Notes: a model not told the origin generated them from the sequence alone. A stretch of DNA of 64,000 nucleotides from Cernens ardua (GCF_051251085.1 NZ_JBPCZH010000001.1:62001-126000); one strand, 5' to 3'; positions 27,566 to 38,088 are shown, counted from the stretch's first letter. Numbers and translations are program-made.

Positions 27566-27701
27566 ATGAATATACGTTTTATTGAACCAACCGGTAAGAA
27601 ATGATGGTATCAAGTGCCTTTAGGCACTGTATTCTTGTGTACTGTATCGTTGGGAGACGCTCTTCTGGTCGGCAAATTGTGCAGCAAGATATTGACGTTT
27701 C

Positions 27702-27806
27702 TTAAGCTGCACGTTTTCCATAAGAAGCTTTAAGTTCTGCTTCTTCAGCACGACGCTGACGCATTTTCTGTTCTTCCTTGAGCATCACTTCATGGGCGCA
27801 TTTCAT
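27702..27806 (-). CDS. Candidate 34-aa small protein, basic/acidic helix
   Basis: ATG to TAA frame of 34 residues beginning MKCAHEVMLKEEQKMRQRR and ending SYGKRAA, rich in Lys/Arg/Glu and predicted to be one charged helix. Codons such as CGT, GAA and GCT look like those of real genes around it. GAGG lies 9 nt upstream of the ATG, a good sigma70 promoter lies 45-73 bp upstream, and a terminator lies about 140 bp downstream, so it forms a complete transcription unit. I do not recognise a family, and it is too short for the usual gene-calling cutoffs. Confidence 0.55.
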   Translation of the reverse strand: MKCAHEVMLKEEQKMRQRRAEEAELKASYGKRAA

Positions 27807-27850
27807 GGTGTGTGACCTCGCTACGTGTCTGTTTCGGTGGATATGGTTAT

Positions 27851-27879
27851 ATACTAGACCAAAGTTTAGTGGTTGTAAA
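27851..27879 (-). promoter_or_regulatory. Predicted sigma70 promoter of the 34-aa ORF
   Basis: On the minus strand TTTACA (27874-27879), a 17-bp spacer and TAGTAT (27851-27856). Confidence 0.5.
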
Positions 27880-28052
27880 CTTACTACGTACTTTTTTTAC
27901 CTGTTTTTTGTAAGTTTTTTACAATTCTTTTATGGAACAGTGAGTTATAGGGGTAGAGATTGATCTGAAGAGCGATAAACATGGTGTTAAGGGCACTTGG
28001 TAAAGCGTAAATACATGCATCATGAATAACGAGTATAGATCAAGTCCTGAAA

Positions 28053-28081
28053 GGGACATGGAGTCTGTTTTGCTTTATAAT
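28053..28081 (+). promoter_or_regulatory. Predicted sigma70 promoter, probably for prfC
   Basis: GGGACA (28053-28058), a 17-bp spacer and a perfect TATAAT (28076-28081). Transcription from about 28088 would give prfC a leader of more than 400 nt (start 28515), with a small stem CCTGC/GCAGG near its beginning. Confidence 0.5.
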
Positions 28082-28514
28082 TTTGCTCCATACCCTGCGC
28101 ATTTAGTGCAGGCATGTTTCCTCTTGCTTTTACCGAGTGGTCGTCCAATGTAAGCAGATATCATGTGTTCTCTCCGGATTATTTGTAATCGCGGAAGTCA
28201 TTAGCGTGAAATTGAACAATATCGTACAAAGCAGCCATGGCTACCTTGGTCCCTTTTTCTGCAAAACTGCGGAGGGGTTACCTGGTGCCTGAGCCGTTGA
28301 GCGCGGCTTTTATGCAGCCACCCCCTTGTCATTGTGGTGCGGGCTCATCGCTTGCTTTGTGCATGACATGATGTTTGTCGGCCCGCCGAACTCTGAAATA
28401 ACGACGGTTCAGGTAGGGCTGACCACTGCTTGGAAGTAACAGGACATGAGTACGACAGGCGCTACAGCGATTGATAAAAACCATGAAATTCGACATATCA
28501 AGGAGCATCGTAAG

Positions 28515-30095
<1,581 letters not shown>

Positions 30096-30226
30096 TTCGA
30101 TGGCAATGCCATGTAATCGGGCTGGCACTTATGTCTGTTATTGTCTAGGTTTATAGCGTACGTGCACCTTTCGTGGCGTTTGAACCGTGTATTTCGAGGA
30201 CAAGTCGAGTACACTGCCCGCGTATT

Positions 30227-30248
30227 TCGGGCTGATCACTCAGCCCGA
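30227..30248 (+). other. Perfect hairpin in the prfC-mscL spacer
   Basis: 9-bp perfect stem TCGGGCTGA/TCAGCCCGA with a 4-nt loop. No T-run follows, so it is more likely a leader hairpin of mscL or a Rho-assisted end than a classical terminator. Confidence 0.5.
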
Positions 30249-30291
30249 GAGTGTTGATTCAATCTAAAAATATGCTTGGGAGCTAAGCTCT

Positions 30292-30789
30292 ATGAAACAA
30301 TTCCTGAAGGACTTTCGTGATTTTGCCGTGAAGGGCAATGTCTTCGATATGGCGATCGGTATTATCATCGGTGCGGCCTTTACTGCCATCGTTACCAGCC
30401 TTGTGCAGAACGTATTCACGCCTGTGATTGGTCTGATCACCGGTGGTGTCAATTTCACTGATATGTTCGTGACTCTGCGTAACGGTTCCACTCCCGGACC
30501 CTACCCGACGCTGGCTGCAGCTCAGCATGCAGGCGCTGTTACCATGAACATTGGCCTGTTCCTGAATGCCGTCATCAGCTTCATTCTGGTTGCTCTGGTG
30601 TGCTTCATGCTGGTACGTACCATTGCTCGCATGAAAAGAAAGCAGACTGAACAGGCTGAAGCAGCTGCCGCCGAAAAAGCACGTGAAGATGCAGCCAAAG
30701 TCAAAACCTGTACTTACTGCTACAGTGAAATCCCTGTTCAGGCGACTCGTTGCCCGGACTGCACTTCAGAGCTGAAATCTGCCGCCTAA
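30292..30789 (+). CDS. mscL: Large-conductance mechanosensitive channel with C-terminal zinc-ribbon-like tail
   Basis: 165-aa homopentameric inner-membrane channel that opens under extreme turgor loss to release solutes. The N-terminal MKQFLKDFRDFAVKGNVFDMA, TM1 (20-45) and TM2 (about 86-110) are typical. After the usual cytoplasmic Ala/Glu/Lys helix the protein continues past the E. coli length (136) into CTYC-x10-CPDC (Cys140, 143, 154, 157), a zinc-ribbon-like knuckle. GGGAG lies 9 nt before the ATG. The tail is known in some MscL sequences but absent from the model proteins; its role is unclear. Confidence 0.95.
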   Translation: MKQFLKDFRDFAVKGNVFDMAIGIIIGAAFTAIVTSLVQNVFTPVIGLITGGVNFTDMFVTLRNGSTPGPYPTLAAAQHAGAVTMNIGLFLNAVISFILVALVCFMLVRTIARMKRKQTEQAEAAAAEKAREDAAKVKTCTYCYSEIPVQATRCPDCTSELKSAA

Positions 30790-30804
30790 GCAGGTTTCTT
30801 CCAG

Positions 30805-31632
30805 ATGCTGACCGACGCTCATTGTCACCTCTGTGACCCTCGTTTCGATCAGGATCGTACAAGTGTGATAAAAAAGGCACTGGCCCGTGGGGTGGGTGCC
30901 TTTTTTACGGCGGCAACAAACTCTGCCAGTTGGGATAAGCAGACTTCGTTGGTTGAAAGTTATGCTGAAGTGCCCCATATCAGTATTTCGACAGCGATGG
31001 GCCTCCATCCATGGTTTGTCGGGGAGCTTGCTGACTATGGTTCTCGTTCCAATGGTTCTCTTTCCGATGCCCCTTCTCTTGTCAAAGATTTACAAGCACT
31101 GGAGCGTCTGTTGAAATCGCCTCCGTTGGGCATGGTAGCGGTGGGTGAGTGTGGCGTGGATGCCCGTAGTGAATCTGAACAGCAGTGGGCACTGTTTGAT
31201 GCACAATTAGCGTTGGCAAATACCTACCGCTGGCCGGTTGTGGTTCACTGCGTTCGTTTGAATGATCAGGTCGCCAAATTGTTGCGCCGATATACCCATA
31301 TCCCCGGTGGTCTGATACATGGGTTTGCGGGAAGTCTTGTTCAGGCACAGCGTTTTATTGATCAAGGCTATCTTTTGGGTATCGGTGGGGCCGTAACCTT
31401 TGATCGTGCCAAAAAGCTGCAACGTGTAGTAAAGGCGCTCCCACAGGAAGGGTTTGTTCTGGAGAGTGATTCCCCCGATATGCTACCCGCGCCCTTAAGA
31501 GGCACTGAGGCACGTAATACACCGGCCAGTGTGGCTCTGGTCGCTGATTATGTTGCCTGTCTTCGTCAGGAAGAAATCAGTGCACTCAGTGAATATACCA
31601 ATCGTAATGTCACCCGTGTTTTCGGGCGCTAA
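30805..31632 (+). CDS. TatD family metal-dependent hydrolase
   Basis: 275-aa TIM-barrel hydrolase of the TatD family, whose members act as DNA exonucleases or deoxyribonucleases. Metal-site motifs are visible: DAHCHLCD at the N-terminus, GLHPW, GECGVDAR, VVVHCVR, LIHGFAGS and LESDSPD. It is closer in feel to YjjV than to TatD, but I cannot separate paralogues. It begins 15 bp after mscL and may be co-transcribed; it converges on ygfZ. Confidence 0.9.
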   Translation: MLTDAHCHLCDPRFDQDRTSVIKKALARGVGAFFTAATNSASWDKQTSLVESYAEVPHISISTAMGLHPWFVGELADYGSRSNGSLSDAPSLVKDLQALERLLKSPPLGMVAVGECGVDARSESEQQWALFDAQLALANTYRWPVVVHCVRLNDQVAKLLRRYTHIPGGLIHGFAGSLVQAQRFIDQGYLLGIGGAVTFDRAKKLQRVVKALPQEGFVLESDSPDMLPAPLRGTEARNTPASVALVADYVACLRQEEISALSEYTNRNVTRVFGR

Positions 31633-31673
31633 ACGTCGTTATTGGCTTAATAGGTAACGCATCCTTTCATGGC

Positions 31674-32630
31674 TCAGATACGCTTGGCTTCGACCTTCGC
31701 TACCATGGTCTCAGGGTCTACCCGCTCCAGGGGGTAAGGTAAGGGCGCTTCTCTCAATATTGCCCCATTGACGACTAACGTTCGGGGTTCATCGCTCAGG
31801 TTAACGACTGCCAGCAAAACGATATGCTCAGTGGCAGCCTGCGCATTAATGACGGTACCCACTGTTTTTTCACTCTCTTTTACCTGGACTGTGTCTCCAA
31901 TATGTATATCACTGCCAGTAGGAGCCGTGAAGAGAGCAACCCGTTTTTTGACTTGTCCACGGTAATGAGCGCGCGCCACCACCTCTTGGCCTGTATAACA
32001 TCCTTTTTTGAAGCTGATGCCACCCAACGCTTCCAAATTCAGCATTTGGGGTAGCCATTTATCACTCTGTGATTCATCCAGCCAGGCAACACCCTGTTGA
32101 ATTTCCTGCTGCCACCAGCATGTATCAGAGAAAGGCGCTGTGGTTGTTGGTAATGCCTCTTGCTGAATCACTAGCCAACGATTGTTGCCGGACGCACGAA
32201 TGATTATGCCTTTATCGCCTGAGCGTACTTCATTTGGAAGATCAGGCAACGCCGTTACGTTCAGGAAATCGGCGATTGCGTTCGCACTCCCTGTTAGGCC
32301 ATACGCATGGATCTCTATTGTCTCCAGCGTTGCCTTGAAGAAAACACCATATTTCTTCAAATGCGTAATCAACAATGTTTGTGTAGAGAGCGGACCGAGT
32401 AGCCAGTAAACATCCGGTTGTCGTTTGACCAGCTGGACATTGGCCAGCACTCTTCCCTTGGGTGTACAGAACACCCCATAGGGTGCAAATTGCCCATTGG
32501 CATGAGCAGCATTAGCGCTGATTTGTCCTTGCAGAAAACGTTCGGCGTCTTTTCCACTCACCTGAATGGCACTCAAGGTGGTGAGAGGCTGAACGGTGAA
32601 AGATGTCGTATGTGAATCACCTGCGGGCAT
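31674..32630 (-). CDS. ygfZ: tRNA-modifying/Fe-S maintenance protein YgfZ
   Basis: 318-aa folate-binding protein related to GcvT. In E. coli it is needed for some Fe-S enzymes such as MiaB and for tRNA modification. The diagnostic motif is KGCYTGQEVVAR with Cys211 (K-G-C-Y-x-G-Q-E). The N-terminal GcvT-like segment RFLQGQISAN is typical. The ATG at 32630 has a weak GGAAG. The common partner sdhE is not adjacent here; the 273 bp upstream hold no convincing gene. Confidence 0.93.
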   Translation of the reverse strand: MPAGDSHTTSFTVQPLTTLSAIQVSGKDAERFLQGQISANAAHANGQFAPYGVFCTPKGRVLANVQLVKRQPDVYWLLGPLSTQTLLITHLKKYGVFFKATLETIEIHAYGLTGSANAIADFLNVTALPDLPNEVRSGDKGIIIRASGNNRWLVIQQEALPTTTAPFSDTCWWQQEIQQGVAWLDESQSDKWLPQMLNLEALGGISFKKGCYTGQEVVARAHYRGQVKKRVALFTAPTGSDIHIGDTVQVKESEKTVGTVINAQAATEHIVLLAVVNLSDEPRTLVVNGAILREAPLPYPLERVDPETMVAKVEAKRI

Positions 32631-32903
32631 AGTGAAGCAGCTTCCAAATTGAGTGGAACATGTTTGTTAAGCGCACATTGTCGAAAACATCAGCCCCCGG
32701 GGCGCTGTTATCGAACCGCCTCGGGTAAATGCCTTGCAACAGTTTTTTCAGACAAGCCTCATTGACGGCATGCAGTGAAGAAAGTGCTTTAGCAGTGAAA
32801 TGATAGTAACGCACTTTATTTCAATCGCATACAGGGTGCTTCTCGGGTTAAAATTGCATGTTTCCAATTTATCTGTCACGAGCCAAGTCCATCAGGAGTT
32901 TTT

Positions 32904-33095
32904 ATGGCTATTACCTTGAATGTAGGTGGGGTGAATACCCTGGAGGAGGTCAATCGATTGACTGCTGCCCTGATTGAGCTGGACGGTGTCACGAATGTTG
33001 AAGTATCAAGGCATTCCGTTGAAGTGGAAGGGCAAGTGTCTCGCAGCGTAGTGATCAAAACAATCGAAAAACTGGGGTTCAAGGCCAAAGGCTGA
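32904..33095 (+). CDS. HMA-like ferredoxin-fold small protein lacking the CxxC motif
   Basis: 63-aa protein with the beta-alpha-beta-beta-alpha-beta pattern of heavy-metal-associated domains: ITLNVGGVNTLEEV, then LIELDGVTNVEVSRHSVEVEG, then VVIKTIEKLGFKAKG. The metal-binding CxxC loop is replaced by GGVNTLEE and the protein has no cysteine at all, so copper chaperone function is unlikely. The ATG is well placed 5 nt after AGGAG. It stands alone upstream of uvrB. Possible roles are protein-protein contact or binding of another ligand. Confidence 0.8.
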   Translation: MAITLNVGGVNTLEEVNRLTAALIELDGVTNVEVSRHSVEVEGQVSRSVVIKTIEKLGFKAKG

Positions 33096-33146
33096 TATGA
33101 GTGACATTATCACGCTCACCCGAGCCATAGGCTGTCTGCACAGAGG

Positions 33147-33179
33147 CTGACATCAATAGTCAACGTTATATACCGTTGA
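33147..33179 (+). promoter_or_regulatory. Predicted uvrB promoter overlapped by an inverted repeat
   Basis: CTGACA (33147-33152), a 16-bp spacer and TATACC (33169-33174). The inverted repeat TCAACG-N8-CGTTGA (33160-33179) covers the -10 element, where a repressor would act. It has the spacing of a LexA site but not the CTGT/ACAG half-sites. Confidence 0.4.
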
Positions 33180-33238
33180 TGATGATGGATCAGTGCCGCA
33201 TGTGCCATCGAAATTCGCTATAAAAGGAGGTTCGTGTC

Positions 33239-35281
33239 ATGAGTAAACCCTTCAAGATTGACTCACGCTATCAGCCGGCAGGGGACCAGCCTGCGGCGAT
33301 CGAGGCATTGGTCAACGGGATCGAAGCCGGTCTGACTCATCAGACGCTGCTTGGGGTAACCGGTTCAGGCAAGACCTTCACCATGGCGAATATCGTGCAA
33401 AAGCTGCAACGTCCAACCATCGTGTTAGCGCCAAACAAAACGTTGGCAGCTCAGTTGTATGGGGAGTTCAAGTCATTCTTTCCTGACAATGCTGTCGAAT
33501 ATTTCGTCTCTTATTATGATTACTACCAGCCTGAAGCCTATGTGCCTTCTTCCGATACGTTCATCGAAAAGGATGCATCGGTCAACGATCATATCGAGCA
33601 AATGCGCCTTTCGGCGACCAAGGCCTTGCTTGAACGGCGTGATGCGCTAATTGTGGTGTCAGTATCGGCTATCTATGGTTTGGGTGATCCCGAACAGTAC
33701 ATGCAAATGCGTATGCACTTCAATCGGGGTGAAATCATTGATCAGCGCACCTTTCTGCGCCGTTTGGCGGAGCTGCAATATACCCGAAACGACATGGACT
33801 TCCGTCGAGGCACCTACCGCGTCAGAGGGGATGTTATTGATATCTTTCCCGCTGATGCCGAAGCCGAGGCGGTGCGTGTAGAGCTGTTCGATGATGAAAT
33901 TGATGGTATCAGCCTCTTTGACCCTCTGACGGGGGAAGTTCATGCGAAGATCCCTCGCATGACCATCTATCCCAAAACGCACTATGTGACACCTCGTAAT
34001 ACCATTCTGGGTGCCGTGGATAGTATCAAGGCGGAGCTCAAGACGCGCCTGGAGCAGTTGCGCGAAAACAACCAGCTGGTTGAAGCCCAACGTCTGGAGC
34101 AGCGGACCCTCTATGACATCGAGATGATGCTTGAACTCGGCTATTGTAATGGGATTGAAAACTACTCCCGCTACCTGTCCGGGCGTGATCCGGGAAATGC
34201 ACCGCCCACGTTCTTTGACTATTTGCCACCGGATGCATTGCTCTTTATTGATGAATCTCACGTGAGTGTTCCACAGGTCGGAGGCATGTACCGTGGTGAC
34301 CGATCACGCAAGGAAACTCTGGTTGAATACGGGTTCAGACTTCCTTCAGCCCTCGATAACCGTCCCATGAAGTTTGAAGAGTGGGAGCGTATTATTCCAC
34401 AGACGGTATTCGTTTCAGCAACCCCTGGCCCCTATGAAGAAGAGCATGCAGGGCAGGTTGTCGAACAGGTGGTTCGGCCGACTGGGCTGCTGGATCCGGA
34501 AATCGAAGTGCGTCCGGCTACCACGCAGGTGGATGATCTACTTTCGGAGGCACGTAAACGCATTGAGGTTGGTGAACGTGTATTGGTCACTACGTTGACC
34601 AAGCGAATGGCAGAGGATTTGACCGAGTATCTGGATGAACATGACATCCGTGTGCGTTATCTGCACTCCGATATTGATACGGTCGAACGTATCGAAATCA
34701 TTCGTGATCTTCGTTTGGGCAAGTTTGATGTACTGGTCGGGATCAACCTGTTACGGGAAGGGTTGGACATTCCTGAAGTATCCCTTGTTGCCATTTTGGA
34801 TGCAGACAAGGAGGGCTTCCTCCGTTCTGTTCGATCATTGATTCAGACCATTGGTCGCGCGGCGCGTAATGCACACGGCAAAGTCATTCTTTATGGTGAT
34901 CGTGTGACAGATTCCATGCGTATCGCCATGGATGAAACCCAGCGTCGTCGCGACAAACAGATAGCCTTCAACGAAGAGCATGGCATCGTGCCTCAAACCG
35001 TGACGAAGAGCGTCGCGGATATCATGGAAGGTGCGCAGGCGCCGGGTACACGGAGAAGCAAACGCAAGGGCGAGCGTAATACCAGTGAACCCGAAGGTTT
35101 CGCCAAGCCGATTGATACCATGTCGCCTGTGGAGCTTGAGCGCGAACGTACGCGCCTTGAGTCCGAGATGAAGCAGGCCGCGCAACAGCTTGAATTCGAA
35201 CGAGCTGCACAACTGCGTGATCAACTTCACCAGATTGGTGAGCAATTGATGAGTGAAGGGGTCGCGCCTTCAAGCAATTAA
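33239..35281 (+). CDS. uvrB: UvrABC excinuclease subunit B
   Basis: 680-aa damage-verifying helicase-like subunit of nucleotide excision repair. Walker A GVTGSGKTFT lies at 39-48, the beta-hairpin that clamps DNA includes YYDYYQPEAYVP, helicase motif VI region is QTIGRAARNAHG, and the C-terminal UVR domain (ERERTRLESEMKQAAQQL) contacts UvrC. AAGGAGG sits 8 nt before the ATG. Length matches the family (E. coli 673). The cls frame overlaps its 3' end, but the real cls start is downstream. Confidence 0.98.
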   Translation: MSKPFKIDSRYQPAGDQPAAIEALVNGIEAGLTHQTLLGVTGSGKTFTMANIVQKLQRPTIVLAPNKTLAAQLYGEFKSFFPDNAVEYFVSYYDYYQPEAYVPSSDTFIEKDASVNDHIEQMRLSATKALLERRDALIVVSVSAIYGLGDPEQYMQMRMHFNRGEIIDQRTFLRRLAELQYTRNDMDFRRGTYRVRGDVIDIFPADAEAEAVRVELFDDEIDGISLFDPLTGEVHAKIPRMTIYPKTHYVTPRNTILGAVDSIKAELKTRLEQLRENNQLVEAQRLEQRTLYDIEMMLELGYCNGIENYSRYLSGRDPGNAPPTFFDYLPPDALLFIDESHVSVPQVGGMYRGDRSRKETLVEYGFRLPSALDNRPMKFEEWERIIPQTVFVSATPGPYEEEHAGQVVEQVVRPTGLLDPEIEVRPATTQVDDLLSEARKRIEVGERVLVTTLTKRMAEDLTEYLDEHDIRVRYLHSDIDTVERIEIIRDLRLGKFDVLVGINLLREGLDIPEVSLVAILDADKEGFLRSVRSLIQTIGRAARNAHGKVILYGDRVTDSMRIAMDETQRRRDKQIAFNEEHGIVPQTVTKSVADIMEGAQAPGTRRSKRKGERNTSEPEGFAKPIDTMSPVELERERTRLESEMKQAAQQLEFERAAQLRDQLHQIGEQLMSEGVAPSSN

Positions 35282-35315
35282 GGCGGACCATTGTCCATTC
35301 CTACCGAGGAAGCTG

Positions 35316-36740
35316 ATGACAGCAATTATTGGCGGAACGCTGATTGTAATCATCCATCTATTGGGTGTGACTTCAGCAGTGATGGCGCTTCTTTCCAGTC
35401 GAACCTCCCAAGGCGCGATTGCGTGGATTATTTCGCTGATTACTTTTCCATATATTGCTGTACCGGCCTTTTGGATACTCGGCAGGCCCCGGTTTTATGG
35501 CTACGTGAGCGCTCGTGAAGAGCGTGAAAGCGAACTGCGTCAGGGGTTGGTGTCGATTGACGAACGGTTGGAGCCTTACCTCAACCATTCACTCAGCAAT
35601 GATGGGCGTGTGACTGCGGTAGAGCAGTTGGCAATGATGCCGCTGACAACCCATAATCATGCGGAATTGCTTATTGATGGGCAGGCTACCTTTGACAGCT
35701 TGTTTGAAGGGTTGGAGCAGGCCACCGATTATGTACTGATTCAGTTTTTCATCGTGCGTAATGACCGTCTGGGTAAAAAGCTGAAAGAAAAGCTGATAGC
35801 CTGTTCTGAACGGGGCGTTAGAATTTGCTTCATTTATGACGAAATCGGTAGTCACCAGCTAAGTGACCGCTATCTGAGTGAACTGAACGAAGCCGGCGTG
35901 GAGGTTACTCCGTTTGGCTCTTCACGCGGTTGGCGACATCGGTTCCAGGTCAATTTCCGTAATCATCGAAAAGTCATGATTGTGGATGGTCGAATGGGAT
36001 GGGTAGGTGGCTTCAATGTGGGCGTTGAGTATCTTGGCGAGAAACGTAGGGTAGGGCCTTGGCGTGATACTCACATGAAGTTGCTCGGGCCCGCCGTATT
36101 GGGCCTGCAAGCAGCGTTCTGGGAAGACTGGTATTGGGCTACCGGAAATGTGCTGGCGCTGGATTGGCGGCCGCGTGCCGCAGGCGAGCAGAATCAGAAT
36201 GTACTGATTGTACCGTCGGGGCCAGCAGACCGCATCGATACAGCCAGTCTCATGATTCAGAATGCCATCAATGCGGCGACCAGGCGGCTTTGGATTACGA
36301 CGCCGTATTTCGTTCCGGACCAAAGTGTACAGGATGCACTCAAACTGGCTGCATTACGTGGTGTAGATGTGCGTATCATGATGCCGGAACGGCCGGATCA
36401 CCTATTGGTGTACTTGTCCGCGTTCTCCTTTCTGGGAGAGATGATACGCGCCGGCGTTAATATTTATCGTTATCAACCGGGCTTTCTTCATCAGAAAGTG
36501 ATGCTGGTTGATGATCATACGGCGGCAGTGGGTACCGTCAATCTGGATAATCGCTCTTTTCGGCTTAATTTCGAAATTACCGGCTATGTTATCAATGATG
36601 ATTTCGCGCATGATGTTGAAAGGATGTTGGAGAATGATTTTTCCCACTGCCGTCAGGTCATGTTGAGCGAAATCACGCATCGACCCATTTGGCGCAAACT
36701 GGTGTCTCGAGCAGCGTATTTGTTGGCGCCGGTACAGTAG
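35316..36740 (+). CDS. cls: Cardiolipin synthase A
   Basis: 474-aa inner-membrane phospholipase-D-family enzyme that condenses two phosphatidylglycerols into cardiolipin and glycerol. Two N-terminal hydrophobic helices (4-26 and 34-56) are followed by two HKD motifs: HRKVMIVDG (His217, Lys219, Asp224) and HQKVMLVDD in the C-terminal half. The start at 35316 has GAGGA 5 nt upstream; the frame extends upstream into uvrB but that part is not used. Length and helices fit ClsA (486 in E. coli). It follows uvrB by 34 bp. Confidence 0.94.
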   Translation: MTAIIGGTLIVIIHLLGVTSAVMALLSSRTSQGAIAWIISLITFPYIAVPAFWILGRPRFYGYVSAREERESELRQGLVSIDERLEPYLNHSLSNDGRVTAVEQLAMMPLTTHNHAELLIDGQATFDSLFEGLEQATDYVLIQFFIVRNDRLGKKLKEKLIACSERGVRICFIYDEIGSHQLSDRYLSELNEAGVEVTPFGSSRGWRHRFQVNFRNHRKVMIVDGRMGWVGGFNVGVEYLGEKRRVGPWRDTHMKLLGPAVLGLQAAFWEDWYWATGNVLALDWRPRAAGEQNQNVLIVPSGPADRIDTASLMIQNAINAATRRLWITTPYFVPDQSVQDALKLAALRGVDVRIMMPERPDHLLVYLSAFSFLGEMIRAGVNIYRYQPGFLHQKVMLVDDHTAAVGTVNLDNRSFRLNFEITGYVINDDFAHDVERMLENDFSHCRQVMLSEITHRPIWRKLVSRAAYLLAPVQ

Positions 36741-36764
36741 AAACAAATGCATGCAATGAACTCA

Positions 36765-36788
36765 CCCCCACCTATATGGATGTGGGGG
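36765..36788 (+). other. Hairpin downstream of cls
   Basis: 7-bp perfect stem CCCCCAC/GTGGGGG with a 10-nt loop, 24 bp after the cls stop and 24 bp before the LysR gene. No T-run on either side, so termination is uncertain. Confidence 0.4.
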
Positions 36789-36812
36789 AAGACAAGGAAC
36801 AGGTCATACTGA

Positions 36813-37736
36813 ATGAATCTGGAAACAAAATGGCTTGAGGACTTCGTAGCCTTGTCAGCCGCGCGGAGTTTTTCGCGTGCTGCGCGCCAACGTTTTGTCA
36901 CGCAGCCGGCCTTTAGTCGCCGTATCCGCTCATTGGAGCAGGCCGTTGGTGCTGAGCTGATTGACCGTTCAACTACACCTGTCAGCCTGACCACGCAAGG
37001 TGAGCTCTTTCTAATTACCGCACGCCATATGGTCGAACACCTGAATGAGTGCGTAGATCATTTGCGTGGGCTGGAAACGCGTGATGAAAAGCTCGACGTG
37101 GCCGCCGCCCATTCATTGGCTTTTGCGTTTTATCCACGCTGGATATCTCAACTTCAGAAAGGCGTGGGTGAACTTCCTACCCGGTTACTGGCCATGAATG
37201 TAGGCGATGCCATACATATGCTGCGGGAAGGAAACTGCGACTTGATGTTGGCTTATCATGACGAAGGCGCCGATCGAGGTTTGGATAACAGTGTTTTTCC
37301 CTCATTTTCGATAGGGCAAGTCAAATTGATTCCTGTTTCTGCAACAGATGACCTCGGTGCACCTGTTTATAATCTGGATGATGAAACAGAACCTCGGTTG
37401 CCTTATCTTTCCTATACGTCAGATGCCATGTTGGGTAAAAGCATTCGAGCACTTCTCAAGGATAAACCTGTACGACATCGCCTGAGAACGGTCTATGAAA
37501 CGGCCATGGCGGAAGGGTTGAAGGCCATGACGCTTCAGGGTACCGGTTTGTCGTGGATACCGGATTTTTCGGTCAGGGATGAATTGGCGTCCGGGAAGTT
37601 GGCACGTGCAGGGAGCGAGCAGTGGGATATTCCGCTTGAGATCCGACTCTATCGATGCACTTTGGTGCACAAACCCGGGGTCGATCAATTGTGGAAGCGC
37701 TTGCAGAAGTTACCCCGTGACAAGCTCAAGGCATGA
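36813..37736 (+). CDS. LysR-type regulator, HypT (YjiE)-like
   Basis: 307-aa LysR regulator with an N-terminal winged HTH (SFSRAARQRFVTQPAFSRRI) and a periplasmic-binding-protein-like effector domain. It follows the hypochlorite-responsive regulator HypT closely along its length as I remember that sequence: ETKWLxDF at the start, QPAFSRRIRxLEQAxGxEL, the AAAHSLA linker and the LREGxxDxxxxxHDE segment. A role in oxidative or chlorine stress is therefore plausible, though related DHC-type regulators share these features. It is not next to an obvious divergent target; the HcxA-like gene lies 350 bp downstream. Confidence 0.82.
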   Translation: MNLETKWLEDFVALSAARSFSRAARQRFVTQPAFSRRIRSLEQAVGAELIDRSTTPVSLTTQGELFLITARHMVEHLNECVDHLRGLETRDEKLDVAAAHSLAFAFYPRWISQLQKGVGELPTRLLAMNVGDAIHMLREGNCDLMLAYHDEGADRGLDNSVFPSFSIGQVKLIPVSATDDLGAPVYNLDDETEPRLPYLSYTSDAMLGKSIRALLKDKPVRHRLRTVYETAMAEGLKAMTLQGTGLSWIPDFSVRDELASGKLARAGSEQWDIPLEIRLYRCTLVHKPGVDQLWKRLQKLPRDKLKA

Positions 37737-38088
37737 AGGTGACGACTGATATCTTCGCACTTCATGATACACCTCGAGCAATATAGTGATGCATTCAGGT
37801 CTTTGTGAGAAAGATTGGTTTTTGTAAGAAAGAAAAGTTGTGCGTTCTGATATCGCTGATTCGAGGTATGAAGGTTGGGTCGTCAGAGTATTGAAATGGA
37901 TACGTCGATAAGAGGACAAAGCGAATCTCACCTTTCCTTGTGTGTAAACAATCGCAACTTTATTTCATCTAATTCCCAACGTCGCATTTAAATACTATTT
38001 AAAGTCGTTCCCACTGTCTTGCTCTACCCCTGTCCCTCTGCAGAAGCGTATGATGATGCTCATATTCATTATGCGCAGGAGCATCATC
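37737..38088. other. Leader/promoter region of the HcxA-like gene
   Basis: 352 bp with no supportable gene; a 73-codon minus frame (37710-37931) has no ribosome binding site or recognisable features. The last 40 bp carry the left arm of the inverted repeat that reaches into the start codon (listed separately). Confidence 0.45.

Larger units (their letters stand above)
27112..28514. other. 1.4-kb region between regB and prfC
   Basis: Apart from the 34-codon ORF, its promoter, a terminator at 27529-27565 and a strong rightward promoter at 28053-28081 (listed separately), I see no coding sequence. A 67-codon minus frame at 27410-27613 runs through the terminator hairpin and is not called. Confidence 0.5.

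Noticed and set aside
27410..27613. 67-codon minus-strand ORF
   Set aside because: It spans the terminator hairpin at 27529-27565 and has no coding features.
32617..32814. 65-codon minus-strand ORF upstream of ygfZ as sdhE
   Set aside because: The translation does not resemble SdhE and the GTG start lacks a ribosome binding site.
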